In this document: in pieces, positions 45,013 to 52,957 of the stretch
Numbering within the stretch: the first letter of the stretch is position 1
How the letters are laid out: every line of letters starts with the position of its first letter
Assembly: GCA_031271975.1 (NCBI GenBank)
Contig: JAISUR010000015.1
Span: 1-63,401 of the forward strand
DNA: 63,401 nucleotides
Source of the DNA: Propionibacteriaceae bacterium
GTDB lineage: Bacteria > Actinomycetota > Actinomycetes > Propionibacteriales > Propionibacteriaceae
Direction of reading: 5' to 3'
Notes under the pieces: model-generated
What the model saw: the letters and a program-made list of their open reading frames with translations, nothing else
Told to the model about the DNA's origin: nothing
Database searches by the model: none
Position numbers and translations under genes: made by a program

Positions 45013-47082
45013 TCGCAGCGCGAACGCTAGGGTGAGGATCGCCGCGGCGAGCGGAAGCAAGCCCAATCCGATGGCCCAACTGTTGCTGGCCAGGTCTCCG
45101 CCGGCTGAAACAGCCCCTGGCGCCGGGTCGTCGGGCACGTCCACTGGGACTGGGGCCGGCGCGGTGAAGTCGGTGTCGTAAGCGCAGGTCACGCCTTGGC
45201 ATTCTTTGGCTGGATCCGACGGCGACTGGAGTCCGGAGTCTTTGCCGGTCAGCACCGCGAAGTTCGTCAGGTTGTATTCGCCGGGCACGTCGTCGTCGAC
45301 GGCCACGGTCACGTGGCGTGTGGCCGACTCGGCGCCGGCGAGGGAGAAGACCGGCCACACGACGCGGCGTTGCCGGGCGTCGTAGCCGGCGCCTTCGTCC
45401 GCCGAAATGAACGTCGTGTGCTCGGGCAGCAGGTCGGTGAGGGCCACCGCTGATTCGGCGAGGTACTCGTGTGTGTTGGAGACCTTGATCGTGTAGGTGA
45501 GCTGTTGCCCGGCATGGACTTCTTCTTGCCCGTCGTCCTTGGTGATGGTTAGCGAGGGCTTCTCGTCGGAGCCCAGCAACTGCGTGGCTTCCCGCACGAT
45601 CTGCGAGGTGAGCTGCCAGTCTTCGATGTTCCGCCCGTCACCCCAGGTGGAGGTGCGTGCCGAGTCGGAGCCCCAGCCGTGCGCGCTCTTGGCCTCGGCA
45701 GAGGGCACGTTGTCGCCCAGCAGCAGCTCGGGTTTCGGGCCCTTGCAGGCGTGCAGCGCGCTCGCGTCGGCGATCACTCCCGTGCCGGTGTATTCGTGGC
45801 ATTGGCCCTTGTCGAGGGTATCCACGTAGGAGTCGTCCCAGGACACGACATCGGCGTCCGCGGGGGTCTTGTCGGCGTTGTATGGCTCTCCGGTGAGGCG
45901 TTGGACACCCAGCCCGCCGAGGCGCCGCTCAGTGTCCTGCAGCACCCAGTGCACCTCGCCGACACCAGTGAACGAGGCGCGTAGCCGCACCTTCACGTTG
46001 CGGGGGATCGGGTTGCCGTTGCCGTCTCGGCCGTCCCACGGATAGCTGTACACCCCCGGGGTGACGTGCTCGGTGGTGATCACACGGTCTGCGGCACCGC
46101 TGTAGTCGCCGTCGTTGTCAGCGTCGAGTTCCAGCCTGAGGGTGCCGGGCTGATGGCCGACCTTGACTTCGATTTCGCCGCTGTAGCTGGCGCTCTTGGG
46201 CTGGGTTTGTTTGAAGGTGACTTCGCTGGTCAGCTCTTTGTAGCCGGGCAGCACCCACGTCTCGTGACCGGATACCTGGGCTGTCGCGGGCAGCGATTTG
46301 TCGGGCGGCTCGGGGAAGATGCGGTACTCGTAGAGTTTGTCCGCGCAGGCCGCCATGGAGGAATCTGCTTGGACGGCGGTTCCGATCAGTTGGACGTCGG
46401 ACCGGTAGACCGGCTCACAGTCGCCGTTGACCAGGCCGAGGTTGTTGACCTCGATGTCCGACGAAATGCCCTGGTAGCCGTACTGCGTCACCTTGTGCTG
46501 CACGCCCCAAGGCGACAGCGTCCAAATCGTGAAGTCGACTGGGTCGTCGGAGCCGGAAACGCCGGTGTACTTGCGTTGGTCAAGGCGTAGCTGTTCCCAC
46601 CAGACCCGGCCATGGAGCGGATGCTCGCAGGCGGAGTCCGGATCGCGGTCGGCGTCCGCGCAGGGCGTGACGTTGAAGGGCACGATGCCGCCGTTGCCCT
46701 TGATCTGGTCGTTGGCGTTGGAGCCGTAGGTGTTGATCGTCCAAACCCCGGCAGCGTCCGAGGTCATGGCCAGCTTCTCGAAGCTCACCGTCCGCGAGTG
46801 GGATCCGGACGGGTAATCCTGGGAGAAGTTCCAAACTTCGTTGCCCGCTGGGTCGATGACTTGTACGTGGGCCCGGGCAGAGGCGGACTTGCCGTCGGCG
46901 CGGGTGCGGAAGACACCGGAGACATCAAGGCTGCCCCCGTTGGAAGCGGAATCGACGTAGGCGTACGTGGTGTTGGCGCGGCTTGAAAACGGCGGCTCGG
47001 TGAGCGAGTCGGCCGCCTGCGCGGGGACGGGCGCGACGCCGAGCAGGGTCAGCGCCGCGAGGATGGTGATGGGTGTTCTCAA
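44971..47082 (-). CDS. Secreted surface protein with DUF11-type domain and C-terminal anchor
   Basis: 703 residues. The signal peptide (MRTPITILAALTLLGVAPVP, cut after AQA) starts at a TTG codon, preceded by GAGAGAG. A long beta-rich body follows with a calcium-site-like DADNDGDY, then a DUF11-type domain near 525-625 (GQQLTYTIKVSNTHEYLAES, LTDLLPEHTTFISADEG), a Pro/Asp-rich linker, GGDLASNS, one membrane helix and a basic stop. No LPXTG. Role unknown; the body resembles no enzyme I recognise. Confidence 0.82.
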   Translation of the reverse strand: MRTPITILAALTLLGVAPVPAQAADSLTEPPFSSRANTTYAYVDSASNGGSLDVSGVFRTRADGKSASARAHVQVIDPAGNEVWNFSQDYPSGSHSRTVSFEKLAMTSDAAGVWTINTYGSNANDQIKGNGGIVPFNVTPCADADRDPDSACEHPLHGRVWWEQLRLDQRKYTGVSGSDDPVDFTIWTLSPWGVQHKVTQYGYQGISSDIEVNNLGLVNGDCEPVYRSDVQLIGTAVQADSSMAACADKLYEYRIFPEPPDKSLPATAQVSGHETWVLPGYKELTSEVTFKQTQPKSASYSGEIEVKVGHQPGTLRLELDADNDGDYSGAADRVITTEHVTPGVYSYPWDGRDGNGNPIPRNVKVRLRASFTGVGEVHWVLQDTERRLGGLGVQRLTGEPYNADKTPADADVVSWDDSYVDTLDKGQCHEYTGTGVIADASALHACKGPKPELLLGDNVPSAEAKSAHGWGSDSARTSTWGDGRNIEDWQLTSQIVREATQLLGSDEKPSLTITKDDGQEEVHAGQQLTYTIKVSNTHEYLAESAVALTDLLPEHTTFISADEGAGYDARQRRVVWPVFSLAGAESATRHVTVAVDDDVPGEYNLTNFAVLTGKDSGLQSPSDPAKECQGVTCAYDTDFTAPAPVPVDVPDDPAPGAVSAGGDLASNSWAIGLGLLPLAAAILTLAFALRSRAVVGRHFLDEP

Positions 47083-47099
47083 TGTAGGTTCTCTCTCTG

Positions 47100-47696
47100 C
47101 TATCGCAATGCGAACGTCAGCCCCGTGATTCCGGCGCTTGCGCTGAGTTGGGCTGCTGTGGTGGGTGTGACTTCGACCAGGACCAGATCCGTGCCAGAGC
47201 CGAACGTGGTCTGTGAATGTGGCATGGCGGCGATGCGGACATCGGCCGCGAGCACCTTGTTCTGGCCGGTGGTGGCCTCGGGGCCGAGGATGTCGATGTG
47301 GTCGCCGACGTTCAGCACCGACGTTGAGCCGCTGAAACTCACTGGCAGCGCCACCAGCCCCGCTCCGACGAGCGAGCCACCTTCCAACACATCGGCTGCC
47401 GTGACAGCCGCCCGCACCGGGATGGCGGCGATGCTGGTCTGGCCAGCCGCATCATCGACTTGGGCGAAAGCGCCTTCCGGGACGATGTCCTGCGGCCACC
47501 AAACCACCGCGAGGTCCGCCGCGTTGAGTTCGGCGCCTCCCGCGATGGGGTGGACCGCCACCACGACAGGTGTTGTGGCGGCGCCCTGGTTGACGGTGTT
47601 CAGCCCGGCCAAGACCGCTGCCGCCGCCGCGAGGGCGGCCAACAGGCGCCGGTACCGCCGCGCGCAGCGGCGAAGGGAGGTGATCAGTCCAGACAC
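47100..47696 (-). CDS. SAF-domain membrane-anchored protein (CpaB/RcpC-like)
   Basis: 198 residues: basic N-terminus, one membrane helix (LLAALAAAAAVLAGLNTVN) and an extracytoplasmic SAF domain (VVVAVHPIAGGAELNAADLA, VLNVGDHIDILGPEA). SAF proteins include the Flp pilus factor CpaB, but no pilus genes are adjacent. It lies 17 bases before the surface-protein gene and may be transcribed with it. Confidence 0.82.
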   Translation of the reverse strand: MSGLITSLRRCARRYRRLLAALAAAAAVLAGLNTVNQGAATTPVVVAVHPIAGGAELNAADLAVVWWPQDIVPEGAFAQVDDAAGQTSIAAIPVRAAVTAADVLEGGSLVGAGLVALPVSFSGSTSVLNVGDHIDILGPEATTGQNKVLAADVRIAAMPHSQTTFGSGTDLVLVEVTPTTAAQLSASAGITGLTFALR

Positions 47697-47786
47697 GCCT
47701 GGAATATGCGCCGGTGGACGCCGAGATGTCAGTTATCCACAGATATGGCCCAAATTGGCCGTCCGGGGGAAGTTGTCCACAGGCCG

Positions 47787-48089
47787 TCAGGCAGCGGCGC
47801 TGGGCTTCGGCTCGGCTTTCGATTCGGCTTGGGCGGCGGGTTTGGCGCCTTGATTGGTGTCGGGCTTGGACTCGGCCGCGGCGGTGTCAGCCTTGGGAGT
47901 TTTCTTGGCGGAACCCCGCGAATCGGTGGCGTAGAAACCCGAGCCCTTGAAGACCACGCCCACTGGGCTGAAGATCTTGCGCAGCGCCCCGGAGCAGGCG
48001 GGGCAAACGGTCAGCGGATCGTCGTTGAAGCTCTGAAAGACTTCCGACTCCTCCTGGCAGGAAGAACACCGGTATTGGTAGGTAGGCAT
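47787..48089 (-). CDS. FmdB-family zinc-ribbon protein (Ruc-like)
   Basis: 100 residues. N-terminal zinc ribbon with two Cys pairs (YRCSSC, VCPACSG), then IFSPVGVVFKGSGFYATDSR and a disordered Ala/Lys/Ser-rich tail. It closely resembles M. tuberculosis Rv0991c, reported as the redox-regulated chaperone Ruc, and likewise lies next to the formyl-THF cyclo-ligase gene. Disulfide formation and zinc loss would activate it (inference). AGGAGAG precedes ATG 48089. Confidence 0.85.
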   Translation of the reverse strand: MPTYQYRCSSCQEESEVFQSFNDDPLTVCPACSGALRKIFSPVGVVFKGSGFYATDSRGSAKKTPKADTAAAESKPDTNQGAKPAAQAESKAEPKPSAAA

Positions 48090-48170
48090 CCGCTCTCCTG
48101 AGTGCGACAAACGAACACATGTTAGCGTCCCAGACTTACAACGCCGAAATCGGCTGGGTTGTTCCAGCGG

Positions 48171-48746
48171 TCACCCGGCCGTGGCGATGGAGTCCACGCG
48201 CACATCCCAAGGATCGGTGGGCAATTCGTCGAAGATCTCGCCTTCGTAGAGCAAGAGCACTTTCTGGGCCTGCGGGCTGGCCCATGCGAGGGCCCGGTCA
48301 TACCAGCCGCCGCCAGTGCCGAGGCGGTCGCCTTGGGGCGTGCCCGCCAAACCGGAGACGATGATGAGGTCCGCCGCTCGCAGCGCTTCCGGGCCCAGTG
48401 CCGGCGTCGTCGGCTCCAGGATGCCCCGCCAACTGGCGCGCAATTGGTCCGGGCCGGCATAGCGGGCCCAGTTGGGCTGGCTGCCCAGCACCGGGAGCAG
48501 GACATCAATTCCCGCCTCGTACGCGGCCGTTATCAGCGGCCAGGTGTCCGGTTCTGGTGGGACGGACGCGTAGATGGCCCACACTTGGCTCGGCTGCGAC
48601 GCCGCGGCGGGGTTGGCAAGGCCGGACAACGTCTGGAAATCCCGGAACAAGTCCGGGGCCTGGGCAACCCGAGACTGGCGTTTGGCAAGGATCGAGGCGC
48701 GCAGGGCGTCCTTTCCGGCGAGGCTTGCGTCGGGTGCCAAGTCCAT
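48171..48746 (-). CDS. 5-formyltetrahydrofolate cyclo-ligase
   Basis: 191 residues; ATP-dependent conversion of 5-formyl-THF to 5,10-methenyl-THF. The family P-loop region DRLGTGGGWYDRALAW and VPPEPDTWPLITAAYEAGID are clear. ATG 48746 is six bases after TACGAT on the minus strand; an ATG at 48752 is possible. The segment coding PDLFRDF (about 48643-48661) is identical in sequence to the core of the dispersed type A repeat, so part of this gene may derive from a repeat insertion. Confidence 0.9.
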   Translation of the reverse strand: MDLAPDASLAGKDALRASILAKRQSRVAQAPDLFRDFQTLSGLANPAAASQPSQVWAIYASVPPEPDTWPLITAAYEAGIDVLLPVLGSQPNWARYAGPDQLRASWRGILEPTTPALGPEALRAADLIIVSGLAGTPQGDRLGTGGGWYDRALAWASPQAQKVLLLYEGEIFDELPTDPWDVRVDSIATAG

Positions 48747-48751
48747 TGTCA

Positions 48752-48758
48752 TATCGTA
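48752..48758. promoter_or_regulatory. Shared symmetric -10 element for two divergent leaderless genes
   Basis: TATCGTA reads TATCGT on the plus strand, six bases before ATG 48764, and TACGAT on the minus strand, six bases before ATG 48746. The two start codons are symmetric about 48755. Confidence 0.6.
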
Positions 48759-48763
48759 GACGC

Positions 48764-50065
48764 ATGGCCTTTTTTGGACGATCCAAGCGAACCGAAGCGG
48801 CACCCGAACCCGCGCCGGCGCTCCCAGAGCCGGTGCGGCCCGAGCGGGTGCATCAGCGGACGGTCGCGGAACACCGCGACTACCTCCTGGGCGCCGTGCC
48901 CAGCCTGCGCCCGTTCGGCGTGGGACTGATGGAAGTGTCCGGGTTGACACTGTGCGAATCGCTGTCGGCGGACCTCGACCTGCCCATGTACACCGCCGCG
49001 CTCGTCGATGGCTGGGCCGTGCGGGCATCGAACCTGGTCGGCGCCGGGCCGGACCACCCCATCGCGCTGCCGGTCATCGGGGCTCCCGAGTTGGGAGGTT
49101 CGCTCTCCGCCGCGTTGGCTCCCGGCACGACGATGCGAGTGTCGTTTGGCAGCCCGGTGCCGGAGGGGGCCGACGCCGTGGTGCCGGGCAACCTCGCGCA
49201 GGAAATCGCCGGGCCGGGTGGCGCGGTGGATGGCGTCCGGTTCACCTCCGAAGCGGCCTTCCACCAGAACTTGTATCCCCAGGGCGAACGCATCGCCGAC
49301 GGCGACCCGCTGCTGTATGCGGGCACGGTGGTCACGCCGCGGATGGTGTCCATGCTGGCTGAAGTGGGCCATGACAAGGTGCTCGCCAGGCCGCGCCCGC
49401 GCGTGGTGGTGGCCACCATCGGCGAGGAGTTGGTCGATCCAGGATTGCCGTTGACGCGGCTCTCCCAGGTGTACGACTCCACGACGGTGCTGATCGCGGC
49501 GGCGGCGCGGGCCGAAGGGGCGCAGGTGTTCCCGATTGGGATCTTGCAGGATGATCCGGCGAGGCTGCGTTCCGTGCTCAACGAGCAGTTGGTCCGCGCC
49601 GACTTGATCCTGCTCGTGGCGCAAAGCTCTGACGGCCTGGTGCAGGCGCTTTCCGGGCTGGGGACCCTCGACACGGTTGAAGTGGGCATGTGGCCGAATG
49701 GGCCGCGGCTTTTCGCGAAGATCGGGCCCGAAAACGTGCCGGTGCTGGTGCTGCCGGAAGGCGCCATCCAGGCATACATCGCCTACGAGGTGTTCGCGCG
49801 TCCGCTCATCCGCCAACTCGGCGGCGCAGATCCGCTCGGTGCGATCAAGTCCGTGCAGGCGCCCAGCCTCAAAGTGTTGCCGCTGGATCCGGACCACATG
49901 CAGTTCATTTTGGCCATCCACTCCGAAGCCGGCGCTGACGCGCTCAACTTGCAGGCTGACGCTGGCGGCCTCGAACTGGCCTCGGCCAACGCCCTGATCG
50001 TCATGGAGCCCGGCCAGCAGGCGCAGGTCGGCGACCCAGTCACCTGCTGGCTGTTGGACGGATAG
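48764..50065 (+). CDS. MoeA-like molybdopterin molybdotransferase family protein, divergent active site
   Basis: 433 residues with the MoeA domain order: HRDYLLGAVPSLRPFGVGLM, SADLDLPMYTAALVDGWAVR, SPVPEGADAVVPGN, then VVVATIGEELVDPG. The canonical GxSxGxxD segment is replaced by LLVAQSSDGLVQALSGL and the PGNP loop by LPEGAIQAYIAYEVFARPLI. Ordinary MoeA inserts molybdate into adenylated molybdopterin; with these changes the activity is doubtful. It is between cyclo-ligase and rimJ, as I recall for moeA1 of mycobacteria. Leaderless ATG. Confidence 0.8.
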   Translation: MAFFGRSKRTEAAPEPAPALPEPVRPERVHQRTVAEHRDYLLGAVPSLRPFGVGLMEVSGLTLCESLSADLDLPMYTAALVDGWAVRASNLVGAGPDHPIALPVIGAPELGGSLSAALAPGTTMRVSFGSPVPEGADAVVPGNLAQEIAGPGGAVDGVRFTSEAAFHQNLYPQGERIADGDPLLYAGTVVTPRMVSMLAEVGHDKVLARPRPRVVVATIGEELVDPGLPLTRLSQVYDSTTVLIAAAARAEGAQVFPIGILQDDPARLRSVLNEQLVRADLILLVAQSSDGLVQALSGLGTLDTVEVGMWPNGPRLFAKIGPENVPVLVLPEGAIQAYIAYEVFARPLIRQLGGADPLGAIKSVQAPSLKVLPLDPDHMQFILAIHSEAGADALNLQADAGGLELASANALIVMEPGQQAQVGDPVTCWLLDG

Positions 50066-50673
50066 TGGTTAACTTCTGGCCGGCCACCCTGGAGCAAGGC
50101 CAGGTGCGGCTGCGACCGCTGCGTTATCGCGACGAGGCAGCTTGGTCGGAAATTCGGAACCGCGGGCGCACCTGGTTTCAGCCCTGGGACGCCACCCGTC
50201 CGGCCAATTCCAGGGAAGTGAATCTGAGCTTCGCCCAACTCATCCGCTCATACTTGCGGCGGGCCCGGAAGGGATTGGTGCTGCCCTGGGCAGTCGAGTA
50301 CGCCCCAGAAGGCGGCAAGCCGGTCTTCGCCGGGCAAGTGACGATCTCCGGGATCTCCTTCGGTTCGGCCTCTTGGGGGCAGGTCGGCTATTGGATCGAC
50401 CCGAAATGGGCGGGGCGCGGTATCATCCCGCTCGCCGTCGCCATGGCCACCGACTACTGCTTCGAAACCGTCGGCCTGCACCGCATCGAGATCGCCATCC
50501 GCCCGGAGAACACCAATTCACTGGCCGTGCCCCGCAAACTGGGGTTCCGCTACGAGGGACGGCGCGAGAATTACATGCATGTCGCCGGAGACTGGCGCGA
50601 CCACGACGTTTACGTGCTGCACGCCGGAGACATACCCGAGGGCGTCGTCGCGCGGTTTCTCGCAAATAGGTGA
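50065..50673 (+). CDS. GNAT acetyltransferase, RimJ-like
   Basis: 202 residues. Acetyl-CoA fold of the RimJ/RimL type: RLRPLRYRDEAAWSEIRNRG, VGYWIDPKWAGRGIIPLAVA, IEIAIRPENTNSLAVPRKLG and FRYEGRRENYMHVAGDWRDH. Probably acetylates protein N-termini, possibly a ribosomal protein. GTG start shares one base with the moeA-like stop. Confidence 0.88.
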   Translation: MVNFWPATLEQGQVRLRPLRYRDEAAWSEIRNRGRTWFQPWDATRPANSREVNLSFAQLIRSYLRRARKGLVLPWAVEYAPEGGKPVFAGQVTISGISFGSASWGQVGYWIDPKWAGRGIIPLAVAMATDYCFETVGLHRIEIAIRPENTNSLAVPRKLGFRYEGRRENYMHVAGDWRDHDVYVLHAGDIPEGVVARFLANR

Positions 50674-50747
50674 GTGCTTCGCTGTCCGCTTCGGGTTGGT
50701 TTCTCGACACTCCGGGCCGGGTCGCCTCGCTTGGCGGCCCGATCTCG

Positions 50748-50753
50748 TAGCGT
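50748..50753 (+). promoter_or_regulatory. -10 element TAGCGT for the membrane-protein gene
   Basis: TAGCGT-TCAGGTT-GTG, leaderless; it decides the start at 50761 over the longer frame. Confidence 0.5.
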
Positions 50754-50760
50754 TCAGGTT

Positions 50761-51471
50761 GTGGGGCTCACTGGTCTGATCTTTGGCGGCATCGCAGCCG
50801 CTTGGCTGGTGTACCTGGTGCCCTATTTCCTGCATCGGCGGGGGCTGGAAGGCGAAGAACTGGACGCCGCTTTCTCTTCCACGACGATCACTATCGTGCG
50901 CAGCGGCGTTGACCTGGCCAGCGCCGACGCGGGGACGGATGAGCCGGAAGCGACCACGCAGGCCACGCAGTTGGCCGAGCTGACGCGCATCGACCGGCGG
51001 GCCGCCGCGCGCCGCCGCAATGTGTTGATCTTCCTGCTCGGCGTGGAGTTGGTGGTCTCGGTGTTGACCGCTTGCGGCGTGGGCGTGTGGTGGGCGGCGC
51101 TCATACCCGTCGGACTCATCTTGGCGTTCCTGATCGTGGCGCGGGTCACCGTGCGCCGGATGCGTGCCGGCCTAGCCGAACGCGCCCGGCAGATCCGCGA
51201 AGCCGACGAAGTGGAAGACACTTCCGCGTTGCGCCTCACCGAGGCCGACGTGGCCGAACATGAACACTCCATCGAGCTCTCCGTGCCCGTGCCCAAACTC
51301 GACTCGCTGCTGGAGCCCATTCCCATCACCCGGCCCACCTACGTTTCCACGCCATTGGCGCCGCGGACTGTCCGCACCATTGACCTTTCCGCCCCCGTCG
51401 CGACTGCCGGCATCCCGGTCAACCTGGATGATCCCGTCCGCGACCGGATGCGCAAGCGCAACGCTGGTTGA
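50761..51471 (+). CDS. Conserved actinobacterial membrane protein
   Basis: 236 residues: N-terminal helix (GLIFGGIAAAWLVYLVPYFL), acidic segment with a Ser/Thr cluster, a pair of helices near 90-135 (VLIFLLGVELVVSVLTACGV, WAALIPVGLILAFLIVARV), and a charged C-terminal cytoplasmic half. The position after rimJ matches M. tuberculosis Rv0996 as I recall it. Function unknown. Confidence 0.75.
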   Translation: MGLTGLIFGGIAAAWLVYLVPYFLHRRGLEGEELDAAFSSTTITIVRSGVDLASADAGTDEPEATTQATQLAELTRIDRRAAARRRNVLIFLLGVELVVSVLTACGVGVWWAALIPVGLILAFLIVARVTVRRMRAGLAERARQIREADEVEDTSALRLTEADVAEHEHSIELSVPVPKLDSLLEPIPITRPTYVSTPLAPRTVRTIDLSAPVATAGIPVNLDDPVRDRMRKRNAG

Positions 51472-51539
51472 CCCGGCAACAGACCACTAGGCTGGTGCCC
51501 ACGGGGAGTGGTATTGGGAACTAGCCTTAGGAGATCCTG

Positions 51540-51917
51540 GTGTTCAAGGGATTCAAAGACTTCTTGCTGCGCGGCAACCTGATAGACCTTGCCGTCGCAT
51601 TCATTCTGGGGGCCGCATTTGGCAACGTGGTGACGGCGTTCACCCAGATCATCATGGACGTGATCGGACTCATCGGGGGCAACCCGAACTTCGACACGGT
51701 CACCATCGGGCCGATCAACGTCGGCAAGTTCATCACGGCACTCGTGTCGTTCGTGATCATGGCCGCCATCGTCTATTTCGGCGTGGTCCGGCCCTACCAG
51801 TTCGTCACCGCCCTGGTGAAGAAAGAAGCGGAAGGGGATGCCGCGCCTGCCCCCACACAGGAAGAACTGCTCACCGAGATTCGGGATTTGCTGGCAAACG
51901 CTACCGCGCCGGAGTAA
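51540..51917 (+). CDS. mscL: Large-conductance mechanosensitive channel
   Basis: 125 residues. MFKGFKDFLLRGNLIDLAVA followed by FILGAAFGNVVTAF (pore helix), second helix ITALVSFVIMAAIVYFGVV and C-terminal helix EELLTEIRDLLA are all standard. It opens on membrane stretch to release solutes. GTG start after AGGAG. Confidence 0.95.
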   Translation: MFKGFKDFLLRGNLIDLAVAFILGAAFGNVVTAFTQIIMDVIGLIGGNPNFDTVTIGPINVGKFITALVSFVIMAAIVYFGVVRPYQFVTALVKKEAEGDAAPAPTQEELLTEIRDLLANATAPE

Positions 51918-51965
51918 TGGTGCGTTACCCTCTTCTCACCACCCAGCGGGCGCGAGGAGGCGTTT

Positions 51966-52448
51966 ATGGGATTGTTTGACAAACTGATCAAGTCTGCCGT
52001 TAGCGATGCTCTGCAGGACGTTGTCAAGGACGCCGTTTCACAGGCATTCGGGGTAGAGGGCGACCAAGCCCAACCGGCCCCCGCCCAACAAGCTCCGGTG
52101 CAGCAGGCAGCCGATGCCCCAGCGGCGGCCGCAGCCGAACAGCTTGGCGACCGGGCGGCGTTCAAGGCCATGCTGGCGGCTGAATTCCCGGACCTGGAAG
52201 TGCGTGAAGACACGCCGGTGTCCGCCCTGGGCGGTGAGGGAAAGCCGTACGACCTGGGGCTTTACCGCGCTGGCGCGCCTGTCGGCATGGTCATGTTGAC
52301 GCCCCACAACCGCGACAACAACGCCGCCTTCAAGGGAGCCAAGGCGGCCGCCGCAGCCGCCGGTGTGCCGTTCATCAACTTCTACACGCACATGGCGAAC
52401 GAGCGCTCCTACTGCGTCGAGCGCATCCGTCGGCTGACCAGCAATTGA
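51966..52448 (+). CDS. Hypothetical protein with Ala/Gln-rich linker
   Basis: 160 residues: an amphipathic N-terminal helix (MGLFDKLIKSAVSDALQDVV), a Gln/Ala/Pro linker, and a C-terminal alpha/beta domain (FKAMLAAEFPDLEVREDTPV, GVPFINFYTHMANERSYCVE). The domain size and end recall small restriction-endonuclease-like folds but catalytic residues cannot be assigned. GGAGG precedes the ATG. Confidence 0.7.
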   Translation: MGLFDKLIKSAVSDALQDVVKDAVSQAFGVEGDQAQPAPAQQAPVQQAADAPAAAAAEQLGDRAAFKAMLAAEFPDLEVREDTPVSALGGEGKPYDLGLYRAGAPVGMVMLTPHNRDNNAAFKGAKAAAAAAGVPFINFYTHMANERSYCVERIRRLTSN

Positions 52449-52587
52449 TCTTCCGGGAGGGGAACGCGGAAACGCGCCTGCATCGGGGTGAAGCGCTGGA
52501 CATGAATGGCCTTGCAGGCGGCCGTCCAACGTCTATCCCTGTGCCAGCAATTGCTGTCTTCAAACAGATTTCCCCTCCCGGATTTAA

Positions 52588-52875
52588 TCCCCAAAAAGTG
52601 TCCTCCCTCCGCTTCGCTCCGGTCCGGTACTTTTTGGGGGCCCCGGAATGGGGGTTGTGGATGTGTCCTCACTCCGCTTCGCCTTCTTGGGGCCCCGACA
52701 GCCTCCACGTCATCCCGGACTTGTTCCGGGATCTTGGGACGCCAGTCCCATGCACCCCGCAGGGGTGCCCTGGCGGGCACACGGACTCCGTCCGAGATCC
52801 CGGAACACCACCCCACAAAGTTCTTCGACACTTTGCGGGGACCCCGGAACAAGTCCGGGATGACGGGTGGGTGGC
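52588..52875. repeat. Repeat cluster (types A and B) upstream of the reverse transcriptase
   Basis: A type B hairpin at 52588-52645 (here CCCCAAAAAGTGTCC with GGTACTTTTTGGGG, a compensated pair), a partial B near 52666, type A forward at about 52709, a shorter B at 52812-52848 nested inside the inverted type A ending near 52863. The gap 52449-52957 has no gene; after 52875, three AGGATGACGG-like segments lead up to the start. Confidence 0.7.
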
Positions 52876-52957
52876 AAGGATGACGGTTGCGGCCGGGTTG
52901 ACGAGGCGTGCTCGGGATGAAGAGGCGTGGTGAGGATGACGGGCGAGGCGGGCTGCG

